From positions 62,001 through 126,000 of the forward strand of contig BCIM01000011.1 in the NCBI GenBank assembly GCA_039545315.1: a DNA stretch of 64,000 nt, given 5' to 3'. The notes under the pieces were generated by a model. The model was given only the letters and a program-made list of their open reading frames with translations, did no database searches and had not been told where the DNA came from. Each line of letters begins with the position of its first letter. The first letter of the stretch is position 1. A program made the position numbers and the translations under genes. This stretch comes from Kondoa malvinella (taxonomy: Eukaryota > Basidiomycota > Agaricostilbomycetes > Agaricostilbales > Kondoaceae). Shown piece by piece: positions 14,875-26,486 of this stretch.

Positions 14875-16476
14875 TCACTCGACCTTCCATGACCAAGGAG
14901 TCTCAATCTCGCCATATTGCCTCGCCGCCAATTCATTCAGCATCACCCTGGCTATATCACCCAACCCATCCTCCGCTACTGGCACAGCAATGTTCTCTCC
15001 CATATATCCCAAGTTATTGATCGGGCTGACTACCGCCGCTGTTCCACTACCAAACATTTCTTTCAATTGACCTTGTTTCTGAGCCGCAACGACTTCCGGC
15101 ATGGTCATTTTACGTTCAATCACTTCTAATTTGTCTGGTAGACCGGGTAGGCGCATTCGACCTGAAGCATGTTCATGTGCTAGATCGAGGATAGAGTCTC
15201 TTGTTACGCCGGGCAGAACCATATCTTCCAAAGGTGGTGTTATAAGTTGTGTGACTAGCAATTTGATCAGTCTTAGTCTACATAATGGGATGGGCAAGCT
15301 TACCACCAGCTTCGTTCTCTAGTACGACAAAGAGGTTCATTGTACCTACTTCTGTTAGGTAGTGTTCTGGTCCGAAGAGCCACAGAATTTGCTGATGCCC
15401 TTGCGCGGCTGCTTGTATTTGCGGTCTATACAGAGTGTCAGTTAGCTGTCAAATCATCCTGATCGAGGGCATACACGACTCCTGCTGCGTAATTTGATCC
15501 GAGCTGAAAGGAGAAGTATGAGCTAGAGCTACGACACTATAACACACCGCACCTTGTATGCTCCAGTACCACCTGGGAATGCTCTGACATACTGCGTCGT
15601 CGCTAGAAGACTGACTGGCCTATACAGCAAAAATGGACAATCAACACTTGCGGCTGAAAACTTTACGCTGGAAAAACAGACTTGAAGCCAGTCTTGTAAT
15701 ATGGGCCAACAGGTGAAGCAATGACAAAGAGCAAGACATCCGACGAAGCGCCTATGCCTAGAGCGGCTTGCGTCCCAATCATTGTTGGTCTGATATAAAG
15801 CGAATGACCGGGTTCAGAAGGGATCCAATGCTTGTCCATGCTGACGAGTTTCTTGATGAGTTGAATCACAGCCTCGCCATCGAAATCAGGGAAAGCCAAT
15901 CGTTTTGCTGAATGCTTCATTCGAGCCATGTTCTTGTCTGGTCGAAAGAGTCGAGGTGTGCCCGCTTTGTCGACGTAGGCTTTTAGACCTTCAAACAAAC
16001 ACGGTGCATAGTGAAAGACGGTTGAAGAGGGATCCAGTGCTAGAGGACCATAAGGAACGATTGAAGGAGCTGACCAACCCTTTTCTGCGTTCCAAGGGAT
16101 CAAGAGCATATGATCTGTGAAAGTATGACCGAATTGCAAATCGGCATTAGGAGGTGGTGTCTTCTTGTTTGTATTCTCCTTTATCGTCAAGGCAGAGACC
16201 TTCAAGACACTTGCATGAGTCACCACACAAGCTCAAACAACAAGCAATTCGGCGCACGTCTATGTCTGGCACTGGATGAGCAGCAGCTTTCTTGATTTCC
16301 GCTTCAGAAGGCCGGACATGCGCATCGCCTGCTCTCGCTTCCAATTCATTCAACACTTGAGACTTCTCTCGCAAAATCGGGCTGAGGGAGATGTTTCGTT
16401 TCGCTGCAGGCAAGGCATGTCGATTACTGCCCCTGGCTATTGAGCGTAGGATAGCCCGTCTGCTGCTGTTCAGCAT
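14875..16476 (-). CDS. BAT1: Branched-chain amino-acid aminotransferase, mitochondrial
   Basis: PLP enzyme exchanging amino groups between Leu/Ile/Val and 2-oxoglutarate. The N-terminus [16 protein letters not shown]... is rich in Arg/Ser without acids and looks like a mitochondrial presequence; an in-frame Met at 16515 is an alternative start. Family signatures: [26 protein letters not shown], the PLP-lysine region [21 protein letters not shown], and [10 protein letters not shown] with ...[11 protein letters not shown] near the C-terminus. At least five introns interrupt the gene. The first 3' splice site (around 16190-16215) is ambiguous between two AGs. Stop TGA at 14875-14877. Confidence 0.93.
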
Positions 16477-17562
16477 GATTTTCGTTGACTGACAAGCTTG
16501 ACCTTTGTCCACCATGTCGAACGCTACACGACTTGTCCAAAAGATTGATCCGGTCTTACTACGCCTCAGATCGCCGTGTGTATATCTGCGCGAATCAGAA
16601 TCTGTCCTGTCCTTTGGCTAGAACGCAAGGAGTCGACTCATGGCCCGCTTAGCTGTTTCGGTGTCTACACTCGCTGTATCATGCTGTACAAGGCCGCCAA
16701 GATCGTTCATGTCGTCATCTTCTGCATAGCAATTGATCTTTAGCGTCGGTGCTGTTGTCGCTCGAAACCTGCATGTCTCAATTTGTTCGAGTGCTCTATT
16801 GACGTGCGCCTGCTGCGACTATGCTGCTGCCTCAAAGAGCAGTGGTTATATTGTCTACCTTACTAGCTCAAGCTGAATCCATTGCTGTCTCTGGAGTCTT
16901 AAAAAAGCGACTCATCTCGCTTCGCGAATTCTCGCGTCCGACCAATGATCCTTTGAGGTACTTGAATGTCATGATGTCTTGCCTCGCTTCCCTGGCTAAA
17001 GCTGTGAGCCAATGGGATCCACATGTTTCTAGCTAATACGAGACTTTTCCTTGCTATGTCGTGCCCAGACGACGCTCGAACGGGACTTGGCCGCTCCAAA
17101 TGCCCACGCGCTGGGTAGCTTGGCCATCACTGATAGAGCTCTATCGACCGTGCTGTTGTATAGATGGATTGAGCATTATCGTCGGATATGGCTCAAATCT
17201 GGAAAGCATAGGATTGTCTTGACCTCGAGGGGCACGGCATGAGTTGTACCGCTTGCTATCATATTGACCTGATCGGCGATCACGACGGCGGTTCCGTTCT
17301 TAAGTTCCTAAAGTCTCCGAGAGGGAGAAAGGTGGACTCACAAAAGTGGAGGGGGAAGTGCTGAGGAAGCAACTTAAGGCTCTTTGAGCCGATTGTTTTT
17401 CGTTCCCTGACAAGCACACTAGTATATCCGCAGAACACCGCCGTCCTCACTCCCTCAAGGACACCCCTGAAGGGCTTTCTTCAGCTGTCCGACCTCCACT
17501 TTAGCAAATAAACCCAATCTCACATCACATAACCCTTTTAAAGCTATTCTCCTCCATAGGGA
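16477..17562. other. Divergent intergenic region, BAT1 / Zn2Cys6 gene
   Basis: About 1.1 kb with no supportable gene. The open frames at 16821-17036 and 17051-17242 are short and featureless. The final 120 bp before 17563 is C/T-rich with a TTTTAAAG element near 17536, consistent with a core promoter. Confidence 0.35.
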
Positions 17563-20500
17563 ATGCAACAGACGGCTCTGTACCCAATGGCTACAGGCAA
17601 TCAAGCTTCCACTTCAGCTTTGAAAGCTTCACCGCGAGAACGAAAGACTTCTGAAGGTCAAAAACGCAAAAGTTGCGCTTACTGTCGATCACGCAAGGTG
17701 AAATTGCCCACGCTCGGCGCATTCGACGGATCTAATGTGCTTTGACGTTAGGCCCGCTGTGTGCCGTCCCCTGAAGATGAAGACCGCTGTATCGCTTGCG
17801 TCAAGAAGAACAAAGCATGTGTTCACGAAGCTCAATCGTTAGCTTTACCTGTGTCAAGCATATATTCGACATGCTGAATGCTCAAATCTTGACAGCGTAA
17901 TGGGAAGGCCAAAGAAGAATGCAGGAGAGGGCGAAAGTGAAGGGCGGACTGTTTCATCAAGACCGGCGAGGAGTAGGACCACATCAAATAGGGACGCAAC
18001 GCTTCAAGCTCCTTCTCTCAGCCCAGATGTATACCCATCCAGCTCTTCAGAAGGACTCTTTAGCGATTTCAACTCTTCTCATATGAACGCGTCTCATTAT
18101 GGTCATCCTTACAATCAGCCAGAGCATCGTTCACCTCTTCACTCGGAACAGCAGCCAATGCACGGAGTCACTCCCTGGATGACGCAGTTCCCTATCTATC
18201 AAGAATCAACACGTCTTTGGCATGCGAATCCGCATGCAAACACGAGCGGCCCAGATCCTTATGATAGCGATACGACAAAGCTTCGACAAGCAGACTCTTT
18301 GCCTGCTGTTACACAACGCTTTGATCAACAAAGCATAGACAGTATGTTGTTTAGCTTGTACATGTGAAAGCTGCTCAGCGCTTTGTCTTAGACCTCGCCA
18401 ACGCCTTTTGGAAGCTTCTAGGTCAAGGTAATCAACCTTCTGGATCTAGTGCTTCTCCTGCCGACGAGAAATCAGCCTTTCTGCGCAAGATGATCAAATT
18501 GGGTGCCGATGCTCAACCTCCTCAACATGCTTGGTCAATGCCTACCCGATCAATGGACGCCCAGCACGTCTCTTCCATCTCCTCAAGATATTGGAGCGTG
18601 TTGAGCATCAACCTCGTCTCTCTTGCTACGACAGGCTCGCTCTCCAATTCCGTCTTTGTTTCCCGGCCGTCTGCAATGCCTTCCATCGCTGGACTCCTTA
18701 TGGCCGATCGAACTCCTCCCAGCTCCATTCTAGCGCAAGAAGCCGTACCTCAGACTGACCCAACATCCACAATGTCTGACGCAGAAATCAAAGCCTTGTT
18801 GACGATATGGTTCTCTCGCTCTCGCTACGCCTTTATCCTCAACGATTGTATCCTTCTTCGCGACATTGAGATTCAAGAACACGATCCAGCTTTATTAAAC
18901 GCCATCATCGCTATGGCGCTCTCCTTTTGTTCCGCTTCAGATCTCGCTAGTCGACCTTTTTGGCCAGCTGCAACTCAATGCATCGCTTATGCTGAATCCA
19001 TCATCTTTGCAAGAGTTCTTGGAGGTGATGCGCATACCTTGGCTACGACCCAGGCAATGTGGATCATTGGAGAATACGAAGGTGCCAACATGCACATTAG
19101 GAGACATTGGCTCTATTGCTGCATTGCTCATTGTCTGCTTCGTGATTGTGAGCCTTTCTCAGACTTCTGGGGTGAAGGGAAGCTGACGATTAGGCAGTAA
19201 ACAAATTCGCTAAACAGCGGCCAGCCCAAACAAAGCGCGGTGATGGTCCGACTCGAGCTGAAGTAGAGCAGGAGTTGTTGAGCAATACATGCTGGGCAGC
19301 AAATGCGCATTGTGTCATGAGTTTCTTTGCTATGGGTTTGAAGCCGGAAGAAGTTGGGCTGGAAGAAGTGATGGATCGACTTGCTCTGCCGCCTAGGTAT
19401 GACCCATCTGGTTTTCTTTTTGGTTCCCTTGCTGATGTCTTACAGGGATCCTGCTGCGTACAAGTCGATACTTTACCGAACTACCAGAGCGCCGAAACTG
19501 GATGGCATCGACAGCAACCTCTTTCTTCAGCTCAAGGCTTTCGCAGAGACTGTCCGTGTCGTGGATCTCATCTATTTGACGACATCGCGCAATAGTAGTT
19601 TGAGCGCGTACCTGGCGGCTGATCCGACTCTGTCAAATCCTTCGCCGAAGAATTCGCTCGCTTTGATTGGGACTGGCGCGCTGTCCCCTACTGGTATCGC
19701 CAACGTTCGCATCGTACGTGTGCCTTTGGCTGTCACAGGGAGACTCTGGCTGAACTTGATCTGCAGGCTCAATTTTTAGTCAACATGGCACGAGAGTCTG
19801 GTAAGCCTGACGGAATGGACGGACTATAATTCTAACTTGTTCGTTATAGCAATGTCCGCTGTTCGCCTTCGTCAAAGCAACGAGCGCAGCTATCAGCTTT
19901 CTGCGCAATCGGAAAGCTTCCTTGCTGGAGCATGTTCCGTATTGGTAGGCTTAGTATCTCTTCCCCCAAGCCGTCCTGATTTTTGCCCCAGGCACTCCAT
20001 CGCTTGAAACCTTTCGACTCATCAATCAACGGCATGGTCATGGCTACCAGCTTTGTCCGATTGGCTCTTGATGCGCTACAAAGCATTGTTGCCGCGGCCG
20101 GATCTGTCAAAGACTTGGATCTCATCGCTAGCCATACATCAGAATCTAGCAAAGTCCTTCAACTACTTGCAGATGCTATGCCGTTCGCTTTTGACCTCGC
20201 CGAGAAAGTTCAAGATGATGCAGAAGAAAAGGAGCCGATCATGGCCGCCCTATCGCAAGCAGCCGAATTGACCATGCCGAATGGTCCTTCGCTGTATTTT
20301 GCCGCAGATAATGCAGACGTCAGTACAGGAACTCTATCCTCCGCGCTCGCTGACCTTTTGTCTAGATGGCGCTCGCTACGACCTTGGGTTATTCGCCTGT
20401 CGCATCCGAACCCAGTCCAGCTCATTCGGCTCACTCTCATTCGACTCATTCTGCACATTCTGTGCATTCTGCGCATTCCGGCCAGACGTTTGCAGAGCCG

Positions 20501-20578
20501 ACCTTATCTTTTCTACCCAACACAACATTGGACGAACCTTCGCACACAGCATGGCACGCACCGGTATTCGAGGCGTAA
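17563..20578 (+). CDS. Zn2Cys6 fungal-specific transcription factor
   Basis: Nuclear DNA-binding regulator; the target pathway is not readable from sequence. The zinc cluster is C38-x2-C41-x6-C48 followed by CIACVKKNKAC; the intron starting at about 17698 falls inside it (SCAYCRSRK | ARC). A basic stretch and a long Ser/Pro/His-rich linker follow. The middle-homology (fungal TF) domain is recognisable from MSDAEIKALLTIWFSRSR and DPALLNAIIAMAL onward, with later short exons (LSNTCWAANAHCVMSFF, LFLQLKAFAETVRVVDLIY). The C-terminal exon begins after a GTCAGT donor at 20319 and encodes a His-Ser-rich tail. Stop at 20576-20578. Confidence 0.88.
20418..20481 (+). repeat. His-Ser codon repeat at the C-terminus of the Zn2Cys6 protein
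   Basis: A run of CAT/CAC and TC-rich codons encodes alternating His and Ser with occasional Ala/Thr/Val (about 20 residues). It is a hexanucleotide-like low-complexity tract inside the last exon. Confidence 0.7.
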
Positions 20579-20760
20579 AAAGGCCAACATATTCTCTTTG
20601 GGTTTTACTTGCTTACGGACAGTCAATATACATGTAGGGCTTGATCGTATAGGTGCATATTTATTCCAACCTTATTACTATTTTCTTTTGTCGAGATCCA
20701 GGAGGTTTAAACATTATTAATAGTACAGTCGGCGCACTGCCTTTGTTGCATATACACGGA

Positions 20761-21560
20761 TCACTCATATTCGCTTTGATCCTCCCTTCCCTCATTTTCA
20801 AGTCTTTCTGCCTCTTCTGGATCTAGTGCGATCAAACGCTTCATTGCCAGACTGAAGAAGGGTCGGACTTCATTCAGCTCCATTGCCGAGATGTTTGTCA
20901 TCTGTCAACACCACTTAGCTTGCAACGAAATCGACATCGAGCTACTTACTTCAACATGCACCGCATCTATCACTTCCATACCTTCTCTTGACTTTGACTG
21001 ACGTGCTTCGCGCAAGTCTTTAAGTATCGAGCGTACTTTATCAGGTGAAGGAATATCATCTGACGCTCTATGATTGACCTCTTCTCAGGTTGGCCATAGT
21101 GTTTAGGGAGAAAGCGAGCTCACGCTTCAAGCAGTATTCGAGCTATCTCCATGTATCGAAAAGGAACAGACGAGAATCCAGGTTGACTGATCTCCTGCCG
21201 CAGCAGGTTCTCCAAGTGCTCTGATGATGCTGAAATGAGACAATGTTCTGCAACATTACTTGAAGCACTCACCGACGCCCATCCATGAAGGAGCTACTAT
21301 CCTACACTTGCGTCGTTTCTTGAGAGCACACGCAATCCAAATTGGCACTCTAGCTTTCCTCGGAGGTTCGAATGGCCCAACCATGCCCTGACACGTTGGA
21401 ATAAGAACAGAATCATACGAGCAAAGAGCAGAGAAGGTACAGCTATCGTTCGAATAGGCAGCATGCGAAATAATGGCACGATGTCAACATCTTCGAGTTC
21501 AGCGACAAATTCGAGCTCAGCAGGCAAGAAGGTGTTGAGCAGAGCTGGAGGTAGGGCCAT
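20761..21560 (-). CDS. PSF2: DNA replication complex GINS protein PSF2
   Basis: Subunit of the GINS complex, part of the CMG replicative helicase. Exons 21560-21441, 21387-21273, 21229-21124, 21067-20950 and 20901-20761 give 199 residues, the family's usual size. Signatures: MALPPALLNTFLPAELEFVAELEDVDIVP, VPIWIACALKKRRKCRI (basic patch), FRYMEIARILLEAASDDI, VRSILKDLREARQSK, and the closing MTNISAMELNEVRPFFSLAM typical of Psf2. All junctions are GT-AG and keep phase. Confidence 0.95.
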
Positions 21561-22207
21561 TCGTATGCTTAGGGAGAGTCGCGCTGACAACTTGGCTGTC
21601 GCGTTTCAATGAATTGGCAAGTTGTCGCGCAACGAGCATCTTGCCTACTACGGATCATGCAGGAATCGCAAATGGACTCGTGCAAGAAAGCCGGTACTTC
21701 GTGATTGACCAAGAAGTCCTGCCTCACCTCGCCTTGTTGGCTCGGGGCTGTTTTCTCCATTCTCTTGAAACTTAAAAGGCGTCGTATGCCTTCAGCGACA
21801 CCTCTGCGCCATATAGATCGCAAAGACCACCTTCAAAGATTTGGTCATTGAAGAGACAATCGCTCTAGTCCGCGAGATACGTCAAGGCAAAGGAAAGCAC
21901 TATCCGCAGGGCGACTCAAACTGTCCAGGAGAAGGATGCCATCTGCTATTCAAGCTGAAACCACTGCTTGATCCAGAAAGCCATTCTTGTTTCACCGGAA
22001 TGTCCCTTTGTCGTGCTTCAAGCGATGGGTCAGCCGGCCGTCTACTATCTCTTACTACGACGACAACGAAGATCATAGTTTCGCGCTTTGTATCTGGTAG
22101 CATTTCTGGAGCTTTTTCTTAGTGTTCTCTACTCGAATCCTCTGCTGCGATATTCGAAGGCATTCTCTCCTCAATCATCATCAGAAGCAATCTTCCAAAC
22201 AGCCGCA
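21561..22207. other. Divergent intergenic region, PSF2 / hypothetical
   Basis: About 650 bp. Open frames here (21841-22122, 21569-21823) lack protein-like features. Likely two promoters back to back. Confidence 0.35.
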
Positions 22208-23040
22208 ATGCCTCCTTCCACTGTACCGCAACCTGATAAGCTTACTCTCCGTAAGATTAGATTGGGAACGGTCAGTGCCTTTCTCCGGCTGGGGTTACCA
22301 ACAGTCTGAAAGTCAGTCGTTACAGGCCATCCAAACTATTTCGAATAATCTCGGCAGAGCAGTGACTGCAGCTTGGGAGGAAAGAATCATCGGTGTCTGC
22401 TTAGATGAAATGGTCAATCCATCGGACCAGGTCTTTGAAACAGCAGTCAACATTGCGCAATCAAGGATTCAATCTGAGCAATCAACCATTGATTTTGCGC
22501 GAGCGGCGATCCACTCTGCCGCGAACCAGCAAATCCAAGATTTGCCGAAACAGCCCAGCACCAAATTTCTCGCCTCTCATCATTGGTCTGATGATGACAC
22601 GGACATCATTCTCGCTCATCGAAATGGAAGCCGTACGGAACAGCAGCTTGTGTTTGACCTTGTTTGCTTCGCTCATGTACGTACCGCTCTACTCCAGCGG
22701 TTCGACTAGGCTGAAATACAAAGCTGTTTAAGTATTTTTGGGCGGACCTGGACAAGCAGCGCTGGTGGAAGCCGCCGAACCAAGAGAAGAACGCAGTGAA
22801 ACATCAATTTGATGCAAATTACAAAAAGTTACGACGGATCACAATCAGAGGCTGGTGCCTCGAGCTTATCGGCAGTACTTTGAGGCATACATTCGCGAAG
22901 ATTCCAAGGGCATCAATCCTGACCGACTGAAGGTTTTTGCAGAGCAAGCCGTTGGCAGGATCAGCACATTATACAACAAAGACGTGCCGATACCAAGCAA
23001 CCTGACCGGCCCTCAGAAGTTGTCTGGCAATGCCAAATAA
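22208..23040 (+). CDS. Hypothetical protein, 222 aa
   Basis: I do not recognise this protein. Exons 22208-22270, 22326-22676, 22733-22795 and 22849-23040 sum to 223 codons and every junction keeps the frame. It starts MPPSTVPQPDKLTLRKIRLG and continues with a helical region (AIQTISNNLGRAVTAAWEER). It then has an aromatic-rich patch (YFWADLDKQRWWKPP) spanning the third exon, and ends in a Lys/Asn-containing tail. No signal peptide or membrane span. The first intron uses a GTCAGT donor. Confidence 0.7.
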
Positions 23041-23179
23041 ACCAGTACGAAGCTCAGAGACACGGGCCCTATAGACTGTATTATGCCTTTTGCAATGTTT
23101 TCTATCCGTGTCATTGAGGCTGGTACTTCAGCAGAAGCGCTCATATTCGGTCACTATGTTTACATTGCTTGCGACTGAT

Positions 23180-25249
23180 TTACAAGCTTCTCGGTGGTCT
23201 TACATGCTTATGCTCTGCTTGTTTCGGTGTCCCTTCTAGACCTCTTCGTATTTCTGGCAAAGCATCTTCAGCATACAACACTGGCTCTCGCACTTCCTCC
23301 TCAATTCTTCCTTGAGCTAATGGCGGTTGAGCAGGTGTGACACGCCGACCTTGGTGTGTTATGTTTTTTATGGTTGAACCATCAGATTTAGGTGGAGCGT
23401 AAGCCGTTGCCGAGAGAGGTGAAGGTTGAGAGCTATTAGAAGAGGCAGAGGTATGTCGAACCCAAGTTGGTTTAGCTGGTAAAGGATGTCGAGGTTGAGG
23501 TGCTGCGCTCCGTTCTCCTGCGTCTTCGTCGATCCTAGAGGACGAAGAGGTGACGCTTGAGGCGCTTCTGGTTTGTTTTCGCTTCTTGGGTGATCGCATC
23601 TCTTTCAACTCTGGCAGACCCGGACCGTAATTCACAGACCCCCTATTGGACAGAGACGATGCCGCTGTTCGGGACGAGCAAGTCGAAGATGAGCTAGACA
23701 TTTCCGAAGAGGGTCGACCTTTCGGTTGGGACATGAGCGTAGGTGGCCAGAGGGCGGACTCAGATCTTTTGTTCAAGGCAGAGTTAATCTGAGGAGACGA
23801 AGCTGAAGAGGAAGATGGGCGAGAACTACTACTGCTCGCTGTACTGGGACTATGGTTGGCGTATACAAAGCGCATAACTTGCTGAGATGGTGGAACGGCA
23901 TATACAGAGCCATCAGGTGCATACATGGTTTGGTTCGTCCAAGGCGGAACACCGGGTCGAGGTAAGGTTTCCGGTTCAGGAGGTGGATCTGTCCGAGTAC
24001 TGAAGGGCGGGTATTCGTAGCCTGGGGGAGGTGGAGGTAGAGTTGGTACGTGGTTGTACGAGTTTGGAAGTGCTTGAGAGTCGTACACGCCAAATTGCTG
24101 ATCTAAGGTTGGATAATAGTCGAAGCGAGACGAGACACCGAAAGACGGGTCAAACGCAGGTGCAGAAGGACTAAGTCGGGCGGTCTTCTTAGCACCTGTA
24201 TTGACCACGGCTCGAATTGAGGAGTTGACGGAAAGAGAATCAAAAGCGTTTGTCATGGACTGAGGTGAATAAGGGTGCTCGGAGCGCTGCAGAACAGGCG
24301 AGGTGGACTGGCTTTCTCTAAAGATGCGTTCTCGAGCTTGCTGGTAGGCGGCTTCTCGCTCTTGGAAGGTCAGCCGACGAGAAGCTTCATCATTAGGGGT
24401 AGATGGCGATGCTTCGCCTGATCTGGAGAGACGATCGCTGCTTGAAGCTCGAGACATGATTCGAGTGACGGTAGGTGCGGCAGGCGAAGGTGAAGTATCG
24501 CGCAGGTCAGCCTCAGGCGAGATTGGTGTCGCCAATTCAGCTGCTGGTGTGCTCGACAAGGGCGAAATAGGTGGCATAAACTTGTTGGCGAGTACAGAGA
24601 GCCGCACTGGTGGTCTGGAAATGATGCAGATGTCAGCTACTGCTCCACAAAGATTATGAGCAAACCGACATTCTAGTGTCAGAAGACTTGTTCAAGACCA
24701 AGAAGCCCGACTGTGCTCCTGACTGTCCCGCTACTTGCATCGCTCCTGTCCCTCCACCACTGCTGGACTGCTCAAAAGTGCGAGTGATACAGAACGTATC
24801 GGCCAAGCGGTGAATCAGCAGCCTCAGGAATGAATTGCCGAGGAACGGAAAGACTGGAGGTAACACTGGCAGTCGAGTCAAGCTGATATAAGGTATATCA
24901 GCGACCTGAGATAGAAGACGTATTGGAGAACCGACCTGCTGTCGAGAACAAAGCACTCCATTTCGATGTCTGCCCTAAGAAGGATCTACGACAGCCAGTA
25001 TATGTCAGTACGAAGGTGATGGGCTCCTTGAGCGAGGCATACGGGTCTATACCGCGGATTCGAGATTGCGCTGACAAGTATCTCATCAAAGAATGCTTCA
25101 CACGGCAGATTAGAAGCCAGGTTGAGGGGCACGGGTCGCTCTATTGGTGCTGTCGGTGTTGCAGCAGCTGTAGCCAGCGACAGATCGCCAGAAATATGCG
25201 TTTGACCTTCTTCCCTCGAGGGCCGTAGAATAGTGAACGGTGCGGCCAT
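23180..25249 (-). CDS. R3H-SUZ domain RNA-binding protein
   Basis: Predicted post-transcriptional regulator binding single-stranded nucleic acid. Exons 25249-25053, 24974-24936, 24882-24670 and 24614-23180 give 627 residues. The R3H domain is visible as FPFLGNSFLRLLIHRLADTFCITR (Arg-x3-His helix). The SUZ motif is RRLTFQEREAAYQQARERIFRE. The rest is disordered: Pro-rich (LPPPPPGYEYPP), Ser-rich runs and a basic SPKKRKQTR patch. This R3H-SUZ order is seen in R3HDM/ARPP21/Encore-type proteins. Two introns (24935 and 24669) have GTCGGT donors; without them the R3H domain is out of frame. Confidence 0.85.
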
Positions 25250-26486
25250 GTCTAGTTATGCGGGTATATTGGAGTAGAGGTATTGATACAGCCTCAGCTC
25301 CATACTAATGCTTGAAATTCGCGCAGGTGGTTCGATGCAAGAGCACAAAAATACAGTCATGGCGGCTTTACGAAGGTCTATCGCGTGCTTACTCATATTA
25401 CACCTGCTAGCCATAATAACTCGCCCTTCAGATATCAACGCTGCCTGTCGCGATAGCGCCCATTTGATGCACCCCCAAGCAAACACAGCACGCATCCTCT
25501 ACAAAGCAGAATACGGTGCAGAAGCTGCTTGAGATCAGACAGACGCAGTGCTGTGTACTGTTGACGTTGGTCCGAGGCTTGATATCAAGACAGTACTTTC
25601 TGCTTCATCGGGGCTTCATGCGTACTTGCGCGATTGCTTGTCGAGTCAGGACACTAAACCACAAACCAGGCAGCCATCTGCCACGAGAGGACGCTTTCAT
25701 TCCAGCCAAGTATTGACGAGAGGCTCGGACCATGCACAGCTTCAGTGCAGTTCATGACACCTTGGCCGATGAATATCCGCTGATGACCAGGCCTTTCTCT
25801 TGACTGTAACGGATTTGCATGCCGTAGTAATTTTGCAGGAGAGAGACAGAGAGAAAGAGGGAGGGAGAGGGAGCGTTGAGGATGGGGACGACTGCGGCCG
25901 CTTTAGATCTCCAGACTATAGTTTCCGATGCTTCTTTGACCCGAACTGCCTGAAAGAGGAAGATATCAAGCAATGCTGACTACCGAGCTGCACCGGTAGA
26001 GCTTTTGCGACAGGTCCCAGCCGCGGATAAAGCGTTCGAAGATGCTTCCGACGGTTTGAGGTGCACTTTGGCAAGATAGTATCTCTCTGCGCTCATAGCC
26101 TGTCTTCTGCACTTCTTTGCGTGTGTTGCCGTTGCTCTGACTGCACGTCACAAGTCTCTTCCGTATTCATTCAGACATCGTCGCCGTTCTGGCAAAGTGT
26201 CGGGCGTACTCGAACTTGTCCTCTAGTCTTTGTCTTGCCGTACAAAGCTCCCGCTACGTTCTCTTTCCTCTTTTCCGTCCTCTCTCGTCTGTCCGTCTAC
26301 TCGTTTATACTGCCCAAGTGCCCTTTGCGCAGCCAATGCGTAGTCGATAGTCAGTCGCTGCTGTGCGTATGTAGTTTAGGCGGTGCGAATACCTAACCGT
26401 ACGGAATAGTCGTCCATCTGTTCCATTTGGTAGCTTTCCTGCCTACCACCATCCCTATCCAGCCGATCACATTTCATCAACATTGC
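25250..26486. other. Divergent intergenic region, R3H-SUZ / ABC transporter
   Basis: About 1.2 kb with no supportable gene. A polypurine (GA-rich) tract lies at 25836-25875, and the last 400 bp before the ABC start is pyrimidine-rich. The open frames at 25308-25532 and 26061-26396 look like chance frames. Confidence 0.35.
25836..25875 (+). repeat. Polypurine GA-rich tract
   Basis: Nearly uninterrupted purine run of GAGA, AAGAGG and GGGA words, with a single C, in the divergent promoter region. Low-complexity sequence; possible nucleosome-free or triplex-prone element (inference). Confidence 0.6.
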
